Of a DNA stretch of 64,000 nucleotides, positions 53,529 to 61,654 are shown piece by piece; the stretch's first letter is position 1; each line of letters opens with the position of its first letter. The translations under genes were made by a program, and so were the position numbers. The notes under the pieces are model-generated. The model worked only from the letters and a program-made list of their open reading frames with translations. It did not search any database and had not been told where the DNA came from. The stretch spans positions 34,735-98,734 of the forward strand of contig NZ_FMWL01000011.1 of assembly GCF_900103005.1 (NCBI RefSeq), in the 5' to 3' direction. This DNA comes from Acidaminobacter hydrogenoformans DSM 2784. GTDB taxonomy: Bacteria; Bacillota; Clostridia; Peptostreptococcales; Acidaminobacteraceae.

Positions 53529-53572
53529 GGGCGCTGAGACCATCGGCAAAAAATGGTTGTGCTTTTTATTTT
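53529..53572 (+). terminator. Diverged terminator, GCCAAGACCA family, copy 10
   Basis: GCGCTGAGACCATCGGCAAA resembles the left arm and loop of copy 9, but the right arm has decayed to ATGGTTGTGC before TTTTTATTTT. Probably a weak or relic terminator. Confidence 0.5.
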
Positions 53573-53688
53573 GGGGGGATTATTTGGGGCGGCGTTTGTA
53601 ACAATTCCATTAAATTGCCATTTTTAGCGGTATAGGTCCATTTAAGATGTTATAATTAAAGAAATTTGTTAAAAAGGAGTGTTTCGAG

Positions 53689-54477
53689 ATGGAATTAGGA
53701 CTATTAGCTTTGCCCTTCCTGAAAACCTTAGCGTATGCTATTGTGGTTTTGGTTGTAGGCTTGATTGTGATTGGGTGGCTCTCGAAGAGTGTTGAGCACG
53801 CTGTTGGCAAGACGAAGCTTGATAATACGCTGAAGCCATTTATCAAGTCGTTGGTGAACGCGCTCATGAAAATCTTTCTGGGCCTCGCGGTCATCAGCAT
53901 TTTGGGGATTGAAACGACGTCTGTTGTGGCAGTTCTGGCGGCGGCGGGCTTTGCTATTGGTCTGGCGTTCCAGGGGTCGCTTTCGAACTTCGCTGGTGGC
54001 GTGCTGTTGCTGATCACCAGGCCTATTAAGGTAGGGGATTATATTGAAGCCAACGGTTATGCGGGGACGGTTGAGGCGATTCAAATCCTGTATTCGCAGA
54101 TCGTGACCGTGGACAACAAGGTCATTCATATACCAAACGGAAGTCTCTCCAACACGAGCATTGTAAACTATTCAGAAAAGGTGACGCGGCGGGTTGATTT
54201 TAAATTTGGTGCGGGATACACGGATGATTATAAGAAGGTTATTGATGTGCTGACTGAAATAGTGAACTCACATTCCCTTGTCCTGAAGGCGCCGGAGCCT
54301 TTTGTCAGGATGTCGGAGCACGGGGATCATGCTGTTTTCTATACCGTTAGGGTATGGGTGAACGCGGCGGATTACTTTGCGGTGTATTTTGATGTGATCG
54401 AGCAGGTTAAGAAGCGGTTTGATGAAGAGAACATTTCTATACCGTTTCCGCAAGTGGATGTGCATATGGATAAGTAG
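53689..54477 (+). CDS. mscS: Small-conductance mechanosensitive channel (MscS family)
   Basis: A 262-residue protein of typical MscS length: two or three N-terminal helices, the pore-lining stretch AAAGFAIGLAFQGSLSNFAGGVLLLITRPIKVGDYIEANGYAGTV, and the beta/alpha cytosolic vestibule. It releases solutes when membrane tension rises after osmotic downshock. ATG at 53689 follows AAAAAGGAG. Single gene, ended by the terminator at 54486. Confidence 0.93.
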   Translation: MELGLLALPFLKTLAYAIVVLVVGLIVIGWLSKSVEHAVGKTKLDNTLKPFIKSLVNALMKIFLGLAVISILGIETTSVVAVLAAAGFAIGLAFQGSLSNFAGGVLLLITRPIKVGDYIEANGYAGTVEAIQILYSQIVTVDNKVIHIPNGSLSNTSIVNYSEKVTRRVDFKFGAGYTDDYKKVIDVLTEIVNSHSLVLKAPEPFVRMSEHGDHAVFYTVRVWVNAADYFAVYFDVIEQVKKRFDEENISIPFPQVDVHMDK

Positions 54478-54485
54478 AGTTTTAA

Positions 54486-54530
54486 GGGGCTGGGACCACT
54501 GGATTAGAGGTGGTCCTGGCTCTTTTTTTT
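54486..54530 (+). terminator. Intrinsic terminator, GCCAAGACCA family, copy 11
   Basis: GGCTGGGACCA pairs with TGGTCCTGGCT and runs into eight T. The compensating change to GGACCA/TGGTCC keeps the stem paired. Confidence 0.8.
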
Positions 54531-54543
54531 ATGGGGAGTTTGG

Positions 54544-54602
54544 GAGGGGACAGGGGCGCGCGGTCTGGGACAGGGACGCGCCACGCGTCCCTGTCCCCCA
54601 CC
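54544..54602. repeat. REP-like palindrome, GGGGACAGG family, copy 2
   Basis: GGGACAGGGACGCG and CGCGTCCCTGTCCC form perfect 14-bp arms around CCA; a further GGGGACAGGGGCGCGCGG half lies on the left. Confidence 0.75.
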
Positions 54603-54705
54603 AAGCAACAGTTATTTTTGTTTAAATATGGGTATAAATGTAATGAAAGAATATAAGTCATGTAGCCAAGTGGTTGATCAAATGGGATCAAAGTAGGTGA
54701 GAACA

Positions 54706-55434
54706 ATGACAGCAAATCAAAACACGTTCATTTGGGTCGCGATATTTGCCTTGACGGCAATGGTCATCAACAGCCTGGGGATCTTGCTGATCTACAAAAA
54801 TAAGGCATGGGCCGAACGCTCGAAGGAATATTTTATGTGCTTCGCTTCGGGGGTCTTGATCGCGTCGCCTCTGACAGGTGCTTTTCCCCAGGCGATTGCC
54901 AAGAATCCCAATGCTGGACTGGCAGCCTTGGCCGGTTTTGTTTTTATGTTTCTCAGCAACCGGTTCATCAAGCATAAGACCAAACAGCCGGAGCTGGCCT
55001 TCGGGATTATTGCGCTGGAGGGGATTGGCATACACTCTTTCATCGATGGCATTATCTACGCGGTCACCTTCAGCGTCAGCATCATGACCGGGGTGCTGGC
55101 CGGCATTGGACTCATTGTGCATGAATTTGCTGAAGGCATTATAACCTTCGCGTTCCTCGTCAAAGGTGGTCTGAGTGACAAGAAAGCGATCACTTACGCA
55201 TTTCTTGTAGCGGCTCTGACAACGCCTGTTGGGGCGTTTGTGGCTTATCCTTTTGTGAGCCGCCTCAACAGCACTATTCTGGGTCTTGCCCTCGGCTTTG
55301 TCGTGGGCGTCATGATCTATGTATCCGCGTCACATCTGCTGCCTCAGGCGAGGGAAAACGAGCGGGAGCACGCGTACATCGCATTTTTCATGGGGGTCGG
55401 ATTGGCGCTGTTCATCCTGTTCACCAAAGGGTGA
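54706..55434 (+). CDS. ZIP-family divalent metal transporter
   Basis: ATG at 54706 is preceded by AGTAGGTGAG; 242 residues and eight predicted helices. The metal site of ZIP proteins is present: GIHSFIDG in helix IV and HEFAEGI in helix V. The family imports zinc, iron or manganese. It is a lone gene between a REP element and the convergent aminotransferase gene; I see no metal-box operator. Confidence 0.85.
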   Translation: MTANQNTFIWVAIFALTAMVINSLGILLIYKNKAWAERSKEYFMCFASGVLIASPLTGAFPQAIAKNPNAGLAALAGFVFMFLSNRFIKHKTKQPELAFGIIALEGIGIHSFIDGIIYAVTFSVSIMTGVLAGIGLIVHEFAEGIITFAFLVKGGLSDKKAITYAFLVAALTTPVGAFVAYPFVSRLNSTILGLALGFVVGVMIYVSASHLLPQARENEREHAYIAFFMGVGLALFILFTKG

Positions 55435-55510
55435 TCTTAAGCCTGCAGTTTTACAAATTGAAGAAGGACAGAACACCAAATGCGTGCTCTGTCCTTTTGT
55501 CGTAGGTGGC

Positions 55511-56464
55511 TTAAAGCTTTGAGACCGCTGCCAACAACGCGTCATTTTCCTCTTTGCTGCCGATGGTCACTCGAAAATACCCTTCAATCCAAACGCCAGA
55601 GAAGTCTTCGATCAGGATCCCTTCTTGCCTTAAACGGAATCCAAGCTCTGGGAGGGGCGACTTCACGAGCAAAAAATTCGATTTGCTGTCAAAGACTTGA
55701 AATCCGAGGGCTTCCAGTGCTTCCGCCATCCGGTTGCGCTCTGAAACCGTCATGCCGGCGTTAGTCCTGGCGTAGGAAGGGTCCTCCAGAGCGGCGATTG
55801 CCGCTGCGCAGGCCACTTGACCAATAGTTGGGGGTTGGTTTTCAAAAGCTTTAAGCAGCGTTGCGCCCGCAGCCATCCAGCTGACCCTCAGCCCTGCCAG
55901 CCCATAGGCCTTGTCCAGCGTCCGGGTGACGGCGAGGTTCGGGTAACGGCTGACCAGGTCGATCACGGTTTCCTGACAGTAATCAAAGCCCGCCTCGTCC
56001 ACGACCACTAAGGTATCTTCCTGTTCGAGCAGTTCGATTAGCTGCGTCCGGGTGATCAGGTTTTGCCCGGTGGGGCTGTTGGGCCGGCTCAGCAGGATCA
56101 ACTGCGGGCCGGTCATCAAGCTTTGCCAGTCTATGCGAAAATCAGGCGGCCGAAGCTGAATCCTTTTAAGCTTGCCGCCGGAGAGCTTGACCAGGCCAAG
56201 ATTTCCGAAATGTGTCGGGCTGGTGGTGACGACGGCGCGATCCTTTGAAAATTGTGTGAGAATTGGGGCGATCAGCGCGTCGGTGCCGTGAGCTGTGAGG
56301 AGGTGGCCGGGGGGACCATCGGCAAGCTTTGCAAGCATTGTTTTTAAGGTGTCCTGCTGGTCCCGTGTACCATAGCGATTCAGGGTCTCAAGGCTCGCGG
56401 ACACAGCCCGGAGGACCTTGGGGGATGGTGGATAGGGGCATTCGTTGGCGCTGAGGTCTATCAA
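55511..56464 (-). CDS. HisC-like PLP aminotransferase, compact
   Basis: A 317-residue fold-type I PLP enzyme related to histidinol-phosphate aminotransferases but shorter than usual (about 350). It has LSANECPYPPSP, SRPNSPTGQ (the NPTG-type motif), VVVDEAGFDYC and the Lys of TLDKAYGLAGLRVSW. The TTG start at 56464 overlaps the stop of the upstream kinase (TTGA) and follows GGAGGTGA. It has no histidine-biosynthesis neighbours, so a different amino acid or amino-acid derivative is likely. Confidence 0.8.
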   Translation of the reverse strand: MIDLSANECPYPPSPKVLRAVSASLETLNRYGTRDQQDTLKTMLAKLADGPPGHLLTAHGTDALIAPILTQFSKDRAVVTTSPTHFGNLGLVKLSGGKLKRIQLRPPDFRIDWQSLMTGPQLILLSRPNSPTGQNLITRTQLIELLEQEDTLVVVDEAGFDYCQETVIDLVSRYPNLAVTRTLDKAYGLAGLRVSWMAAGATLLKAFENQPPTIGQVACAAAIAALEDPSYARTNAGMTVSERNRMAEALEALGFQVFDSKSNFLLVKSPLPELGFRLRQEGILIEDFSGVWIEGYFRVTIGSKEENDALLAAVSKL

Positions 56465-57555
56465 TACTTCACCTCCATGACCATGGTCTCGCCTTCACCA
56501 ATCATGACCTCGATGGGTCCGGCCAGCAGCTGGTCGACGTCGTAATCGCCGGTGTCGACGCGGAGGCTTTCAAGGCCGCTGATTTTGTCCAGCGTTCCGA
56601 CCACGAGGAGGTGGCCTTTGCCCACGCGCCTCAGAACCTCCGGCGAAAATTGCTTGCTGCCGCGACCGAAGATGAAGCCGTTCCCGCCTATGGGTGTCAC
56701 AATGAGCACGGCTTTATCGTGGCTGTCGAGCAAGGCCAGCAGACCACTTTCATTCAGGTCTTTGCCGATGGTCTCCCGCCCGCAAACCGCATCCACCCCC
56801 AGTAAGGTCTTCTCCAGACCCAATGCGTCGGTGATGGCTTTGACTGTTGTCCCCGGTCCGAGGAGGTACAGGGTGTCCTCGTCCATACTGTCAATGATTT
56901 CCTGGGCGACTTCTTTCTTTTTCTCTTCCGCGTCCGTTTGGACGTTTGAGGCGGCCTTTTTGCCCTGCAAGAGGCGCTGGACGTCTGGGACTCTGACGGT
57001 GCCGTAGTACTTCGCTACCAGCCGGTTGTCCCTGAAGGCGTCCTCGTCAATGTCCAGGATTTCCTTTTCAATGAATTTGTCAGTAAAGGTGTTGATCATT
57101 TCCGCTGCCGCGTGCGCGGAAAAGGTAAACACAGAGCTGAACATCTTGACGCCGGATGGCACCGCGATTACAGGGATTTTAATGCCGACCGCGTCCAAAA
57201 TATCCCGGGCGGTTCCATCCCCACCCACGAAAACCAGAATATCAGCGCCCGCATTGACCATCTGCGCTGCAATGCGCTTTGTATCCTCGGATGTGGTAGG
57301 TTCGTCGCAGCTGCCAATCACGTCATAAGTGAAATCAAAGGACTTGAGCAGTGCTTCGCCCATTTTTCCAGGGGCGCTCAGGAATTTCAGGTCTTGTCTC
57401 GTGATCAGGGACAGGACTTGACGGATTCTTTCTGTTGCCACTGGCTCTGCGCCAAGCGCGAGGGCTTTTTCGTACATGTTGCCGTCTGTCCCTTTTAAGC
57501 CAACGCTGCCGCCCATGCCAGCGACAGGGTTGACAATCAAACCAACGTTGATCAT
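56461..57555 (-). CDS. ATP-NAD kinase-family protein, AcoX-like
   Basis: ATG at 57555 follows GGAGG; the longer frame runs through a REP palindrome and is not coding. The 364-residue product has VNPVAGMGGSVGLKGTDG near the start, VFVGGDGTARDILDAV (kinase GGDGT motif), IPVIAVPSGVKMFSSVF and TPIGGNGFIFGRGSKQ, the pattern of the AcoX branch of NAD/diacylglycerol-type kinases. Members often lie in acetoin or amino-acid catabolic loci, and their substrate is unknown. It overlaps the HisC-like gene by four bases. Confidence 0.85.
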   Translation of the reverse strand: MINVGLIVNPVAGMGGSVGLKGTDGNMYEKALALGAEPVATERIRQVLSLITRQDLKFLSAPGKMGEALLKSFDFTYDVIGSCDEPTTSEDTKRIAAQMVNAGADILVFVGGDGTARDILDAVGIKIPVIAVPSGVKMFSSVFTFSAHAAAEMINTFTDKFIEKEILDIDEDAFRDNRLVAKYYGTVRVPDVQRLLQGKKAASNVQTDAEEKKKEVAQEIIDSMDEDTLYLLGPGTTVKAITDALGLEKTLLGVDAVCGRETIGKDLNESGLLALLDSHDKAVLIVTPIGGNGFIFGRGSKQFSPEVLRRVGKGHLLVVGTLDKISGLESLRVDTGDYDVDQLLAGPIEVMIGEGETMVMEVKY

Positions 57556-57613
57556 GAGGATCACCTCCACTGGAGTATATACCCTTTTTTTGTTTGTAAA
57601 CCGGGATTTTGGT

Positions 57614-57690
57614 TGGGGACAGGGACACGTGGTGGGGGACAGGGACGCGTGGCGCGTCCCTGTCCCCCACCACGCGTCCCTGTCCCGCCC
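57614..57690. repeat. REP-like palindromes, GGGGACAGG family, copy 3 (nested)
   Basis: A perfect 19-bp palindrome (57631-57649 with 57653-57671, loop TGG) is flanked by further GGGGACAGGGACACGTGG and CCACGCGTCCCTGTCCCG half-elements, so two units are nested. Confidence 0.8.
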
Positions 57691-57729
57691 TGGCAATCAT
57701 TGCACTCTAAAGAGACGTCAAGTATAATA

Positions 57730-57750
57730 AATTGAAACACCATTTCAATT
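57730..57750. promoter_or_regulatory. Candidate IclR operator 1 (autoregulation)
   Basis: AATTGAAA-CACCA-TTTCAATT, a perfect 8-bp inverted repeat 17 bp before the iclR-type start. A related TGAAAC/GTTTCA site lies before the permease gene at 58676. Confidence 0.65.
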
Positions 57751-57766
57751 GCCACTGGAGGTCGCT

Positions 57767-58543
57767 ATGGACAGCAGCAACAGCATTGTTATGATTGAAC
57801 GCGCATTCGACATTCTGAATTACATATACGACCATGAAAAACATGTGGGCGTCTCCCAGATCGCCAGAGACCTGGAGCTGCCCAAAGCCAACGTTTACAG
57901 GATCCTGAACACACTGCACCAGATGAACGCGGTGGAGAAGGATGATGACGAGCAGTACGTCCTCGGGAGGCTGCTGATCAAGCTGGGCAATAAAGCCCGC
58001 AACAACTTTGAGCTGAGCCAGATCGCCACGCCTGTCTTGTCGAAGCTTTCAGAGGCGATAGGGGAGTCGACTAACCTTGGGATAATGTACGGTGAGAGCA
58101 TTTTAACCGTGCAAGGCTTTGAGGGTGAGGCTTCGACTTTGGTATCAAAGCTGGTGCCAATTGCACCCCTTTACTGTTCTTCAATGGGAAAGCTTTACCT
58201 TGCCCACATGCCGCAGACTGAGCTGGAAGCGTACTTTAAGGGGCTGAAAGTCACCATAGAAACAGTGAATACCCAATCTACCCTGGAAGGTTTTCTCAAA
58301 CACAGGGAAGGGATCCTGAAGGAGAATGTGGCTTACGACCTTGAGGAATATGAGTACGGGCTTGCCTGTATCGCCGCGCCAATAGTCAACAGCAAGGGCA
58401 CTGTTATTGCTGCGATCAGCATTTCGGGACCACGAAGCAGACTTGAAAGAAAGGGCATGGGCATGCTCACGGATCATCTGAAGGATGCGGCAAAGGTTTT
58501 AACCGAAATGTCGAAGTATATGGATTACGGTGCAGGACGGTAG
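57767..58543 (+). CDS. IclR-family transcriptional regulator
   Basis: ATG at 57767 follows GGAGGTCG (a TTG at 57749 is in frame but lies within the operator); 258 residues. An N-terminal winged HTH (MIERAFDILNYIYDHEKHVGVSQIARDLELPKANVYRILNTLHQM) is followed by the IclR effector domain (YCSSMGKLYLAHMP; YDLEEYEYGLACIAAPI). It probably represses itself and the permease/aminotransferase genes that follow, since a like-shaped palindrome lies at both promoters. Confidence 0.9.
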   Translation: MDSSNSIVMIERAFDILNYIYDHEKHVGVSQIARDLELPKANVYRILNTLHQMNAVEKDDDEQYVLGRLLIKLGNKARNNFELSQIATPVLSKLSEAIGESTNLGIMYGESILTVQGFEGEASTLVSKLVPIAPLYCSSMGKLYLAHMPQTELEAYFKGLKVTIETVNTQSTLEGFLKHREGILKENVAYDLEEYEYGLACIAAPIVNSKGTVIAAISISGPRSRLERKGMGMLTDHLKDAAKVLTEMSKYMDYGAGR

Positions 58544-58575
58544 CATACTTTGAATGATGTTGTGCGCCTTGAATT

Positions 58576-58622
58576 TTGGTCGGGCCCAGTCCCGCACCAT
58601 ATGTCCCTGTCCCGCACCAAAA
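58576..58622. repeat. Partial REP-like element, GGGGACAGG family, copy 4
   Basis: Two same-direction half-sites, CCCAGTCCCGCACCA and TCCCTGTCCCGCACCA, without the opposing arm. A decayed or half unit. Confidence 0.5.
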
Positions 58623-58675
58623 AAATTTTATAATAAAACGCTTTACAACAATTTCAATTGATGCTACCTTTGTAT

Positions 58676-58690
58676 TGAAACGGCGTTTCA
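58676..58690. promoter_or_regulatory. Candidate IclR operator 2
   Basis: TGAAAC-GGC-GTTTCA, perfect 6-bp arms, 25 bp before the YjiH-type start. A half-site TTTCAATTG at 58652-58660 repeats the right arm of operator 1. Confidence 0.6.
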
Positions 58691-58715
58691 TGAATAAAAA
58701 TACGGAGGTACAACC

Positions 58716-60098
58716 ATGGAAAACGAAAAAACGCTGAAATCCCCTCAAAACGGGCCCATCAGCTATTCCACGCAATCATTTCTAAAATTCTTAATTCCTT
58801 CCATCATTGGTCTGTTGCTGTTTGTCATCCCGCTGCCTTACGGTGAGAACTTCACGATAGGTGTTGGCGCCATGGCCGACTGGTTCAGGGGCAACTGGGG
58901 CGAGCTGCTGCCAGGCTTTATGACCATTGTCGTGGCGGTCGCTGCGGTGCTGACCGTCCTGGCTGTGGTATTCAAGCCGGCCTTTGTCACGAAAAATGAG
59001 TTCTGGAATAAGCTCCTCATTCCGTCAGCCTTCTGGACCATTTCCAGAATCCTCGGCGGCATCTTTATCGTCATGACCTATCTGGAGCTTGGTCCAGCGG
59101 CCATCACCTCCCGTGCCACCGGCGGCACAATCCTGTTCGACCTGTTGCCGACCCTGGCCACCTGGTTCTTCTTCTCGGGCTTCCTTCTCCCGCTGCTGAT
59201 GGAATTTGGCAGCATGGACTACTTTGGCACCCTGATCAGAAGGTTCATGAGGCCGCTCTTCATGGTCCCCGGCCGTTCCGCGATTGACGCCGTGGCTTCC
59301 TGGATTGGCAGCGGCCCCGTAGGCGTCGTCATCACAAACAAGCAGTACCAGGCCGGCTATTACACCACTAAGGAAGCGTCCATCATAGCGGTCTGCTTCT
59401 CACTGGTCTCCCTGCCGTTCGCGGTCGTCGTCGCGGGCTTCCTGGATCTCTCCCACGTTTTCCTCCAGTTCTATGGCGCCATCTCTGTCGCTTCCCTCGT
59501 GGCGGCCCTGATCCTTCCAAGGATCTACCCGCTGCGTTCCAAAAAATCCGACTACCATCCAGCGTCCACCAAGCGGATCCACGAAGAAGTACCTGAAGGC
59601 CGGACCCTGCATCAATATGCAGTGGAGCGGGGCGTCAGCCGGGCTATGGAAGCCAGAGGCCCTCACTACCTGGTGGCCGATGGTCTCCGGACCGTCATCG
59701 ACGTCTACGTGGGCCTGATGCCGCTGGTCATGGCCTGGGGCACCATTGCTCTGATCGTCACGGAATACACCCCTATCTTCACCTGGGCGTCCTATCCGTT
59801 CATCCTGATCCTCCAGGCCCTGGGCGTTCCAGGCGCCGTGGAGGCAGCACCTTCACTGGTGGTCGGCTTCGCGGACATGTTCCTGCCATCCATCCTCGTC
59901 GCTAACCTGGAGTTCGAGATCACGCGCTTCATCATAGGTGCCATCTCCTTCACCCAGCTGATCTACATGACAGAGACCGGCGCGGTCATCCTCCGCTCGG
60001 ACATTCCGCTGTCCTTCAAGGACTTGGTGATCATCTTCCTCGAAAGAACCCTGATAACTTTGCCGATTGTCGTCCTCATCGCCAACCTCGTCTATTAG
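58716..60098 (+). CDS. YjiH-family membrane protein (nucleoside-recognition/Gate domain)
   Basis: A 460-residue protein with about 10-11 helices, starting with a cytosolic tail and FLKFLIPSIIGLLLFVIPLPYGENFTIGVG, and containing the Gate-domain SWIGSGPVGVVITNKQYQAGYYTTKEASIIAVCFSLVSLPF. Family members are predicted transporters of small organic solutes and often neighbour amino-acid or peptide catabolic genes. ATG at 58716 follows GGAGGT. The codon choice is notably C-rich. It is followed 45 bp later by an aminotransferase, so it probably imports that enzyme's substrate. Confidence 0.85.
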   Translation: MENEKTLKSPQNGPISYSTQSFLKFLIPSIIGLLLFVIPLPYGENFTIGVGAMADWFRGNWGELLPGFMTIVVAVAAVLTVLAVVFKPAFVTKNEFWNKLLIPSAFWTISRILGGIFIVMTYLELGPAAITSRATGGTILFDLLPTLATWFFFSGFLLPLLMEFGSMDYFGTLIRRFMRPLFMVPGRSAIDAVASWIGSGPVGVVITNKQYQAGYYTTKEASIIAVCFSLVSLPFAVVVAGFLDLSHVFLQFYGAISVASLVAALILPRIYPLRSKKSDYHPASTKRIHEEVPEGRTLHQYAVERGVSRAMEARGPHYLVADGLRTVIDVYVGLMPLVMAWGTIALIVTEYTPIFTWASYPFILILQALGVPGAVEAAPSLVVGFADMFLPSILVANLEFEITRFIIGAISFTQLIYMTETGAVILRSDIPLSFKDLVIIFLERTLITLPIVVLIANLVY

Positions 60099-60143
60099 GC
60101 AAGGAATCGATCATCAACACCTTATTGAAATGGAGGTCATCCC

Positions 60144-61310
60144 ATGAAGCACCGATTTATTTCAAAGCGTTACTGGAACAGCATCGCGACGGCCATGGGC
60201 GAAAGCAGCAGCCATCTGGCTGAGTACGACGACGTCATCAACTTCAGCCTGGGGGATCCGGACATCACCACGGACGCGCGCATCATCAAAGCCGCCTTCG
60301 AGGACGCCATGAACGGCCACACCCACTACACGGACTTTTTCGGTGACAACGAGCTGCGCCAGGAGATCTGCAAGTACTTCGACGAGGAGTATTCACACAA
60401 GCTCAAAATCGAGGAATGCATGATCACCACCAGCGGCTGCCACGCCATGTGGCTGGTCCTCGAGGCCATTCTGGACGACGGCGACGAGGTCATCATCCAC
60501 GAGCCGTACTTCACCCCGTATCCTCAGCAAATCCAGCTGACCCGGGGCGTGCCGGTGATCCTGGAGACTTACGAAAGCGAGAATTTCCAGGTGGATCCGG
60601 ACAGGCTGCGCGGCCTGATCACCAACCGAACCAAGGCTATTGTCATCAATACGCCGAACAACCCAACCGGGACTTGCTTCAGCGAAGCCACCATGAAGGC
60701 GATCGCGGCAATCGCGAAAGAGTACGACCTGCTGGTGATTGCGGATGACATCTATACGAAGTTCAGCTATGAAGCGCCGTTTATTCCTATGATGACCCTT
60801 GAGGGGATGAGGGAGCGGACGATTACCATCGGCAGCTTTTCCAAGGATTATGCCATGACGGGCTGGCGGATTGGCTATGTGCTGGCGCCGGACTTCATCA
60901 TCCAGACCATCAAGGACATCAACGAGAACAACGTGTTTACAGCGCCCTCCGTGTCCCAGCGGGCCGCGCTCCACGCCCTGCGTCACCGGGACGCAATTCA
61001 GCCGCCTATGATCGAGGAATACAAAAAGCGTATTAATTACGCATATGACCGCATTTGCGGGATTCCGGGCATGTCGGTGCTGCCGCCGCGGGGGAGCCTG
61101 TATCTGTTCGTCAACATCAAGGCGACGGGACTTTCGTCTGCTGAAGTGGCGAAAAGAGTTCTCGAGGAAGCCCACGTGCTGGTGCTGCCGGGGAACGCGT
61201 TTGGCGCCTGCGGTGAAGGTTACGTCCGTATGGCCATGACCGTCAGCGTGGAAAAGATGGCAGAGGCGTTTGACAGAATTGAAAAAATGACACTGTTTCA
61301 GAAGAAATAG
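60144..61310 (+). CDS. PLP-dependent class I aminotransferase (AspC-like)
   Basis: A 388-residue fold-type I aminotransferase: FSLGDPDITTDARI, HTHYTDFFGDNELRQEI, NTPNNPTGTCFSE, VIADDIYTKF and the PLP lysine in GSFSKDYAMTGWRIGYV. It moves amino groups between an amino acid and a 2-oxo acid. ATG at 60144 follows GGAGG. It shares a transcript with the YjiH-type permease under an IclR-type operator, and ends at the hairpin at 61366. Confidence 0.92.
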   Translation: MKHRFISKRYWNSIATAMGESSSHLAEYDDVINFSLGDPDITTDARIIKAAFEDAMNGHTHYTDFFGDNELRQEICKYFDEEYSHKLKIEECMITTSGCHAMWLVLEAILDDGDEVIIHEPYFTPYPQQIQLTRGVPVILETYESENFQVDPDRLRGLITNRTKAIVINTPNNPTGTCFSEATMKAIAAIAKEYDLLVIADDIYTKFSYEAPFIPMMTLEGMRERTITIGSFSKDYAMTGWRIGYVLAPDFIIQTIKDINENNVFTAPSVSQRAALHALRHRDAIQPPMIEEYKKRINYAYDRICGIPGMSVLPPRGSLYLFVNIKATGLSSAEVAKRVLEEAHVLVLPGNAFGACGEGYVRMAMTVSVEKMAEAFDRIEKMTLFQKK

Positions 61311-61365
61311 GCGAAGCAGTGCGTCGAACAATGTAAGGATTTTTATATGAGGGTTTTAATGGAAG

Positions 61366-61398
61366 AGGCAGATGGCGCAATTCACCATCTGCCTTTTT
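61366..61398 (+). terminator. Intrinsic terminator of the permease/aminotransferase operon
   Basis: AGGCAGATGG pairs with CCATCTGCCT across a 9-nt loop, followed by TTTTC. Confidence 0.85.
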
Positions 61399-61429
61399 CA
61401 TTCCGTTACACTTTAATGAAGGATTTTTT

Positions 61430-61486
61430 CAAAAAATAAAAAACGGCTGACCTCCAAAGGAGAGTCAGCCACGCTGGGCAAGCGTT
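61430..61486 (-). ncRNA. Candidate small RNA or attenuated transcript
   Basis: On the minus strand TTGCTT (61515-61520), 16 bp and TATACT (61493-61498) with an extended TGC lead to a predicted start near 61486. About 15 nt later GGCTGAC pairs with GTCAGCC (61445-61470), followed by GTTTTTTATTTTTTG. No minus-strand gene lies on either side, so a short independent transcript is the simplest reading. Evidence is pattern-based only. Confidence 0.35.
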
Positions 61487-61654
61487 CAACTAAGTATAGC
61501 ACACTTTTTAGAATAAGCAACAGGGGTGGGCATCTTTTCCCTCCGATGGTATAGTGCTCTTCGCGTTGTGATCCTAAGTTAAATACAGTACAATTTAAAG
61601 TGAAGGCAGAGGTAACTGCAGCAAGTCTATGGTGTTGAAAAGGAGCGGATCCAC

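Larger units (their letters stand above)
61311..61654. other. Intergenic region with two terminators of opposite direction
   Basis: A 344-bp gap containing the plus-strand terminator (61366-61398) and a minus-strand unit (61430-61520) with promoter-like and terminator-like parts. No protein gene is convincing. Confidence 0.5.

Noticed and set aside
57556..57696. 47-residue N-terminal extension of the AcoX-like protein
   Set aside because: It translates the REP palindrome; the ATG at 57555 with GGAGG is the real start.
60393..61331. 312-codon open frame on the minus strand
   Set aside because: It is fully antisense to a clear aminotransferase gene. It has no ribosome site or protein-family features and is explained by the GC-rich codon use of the real gene.
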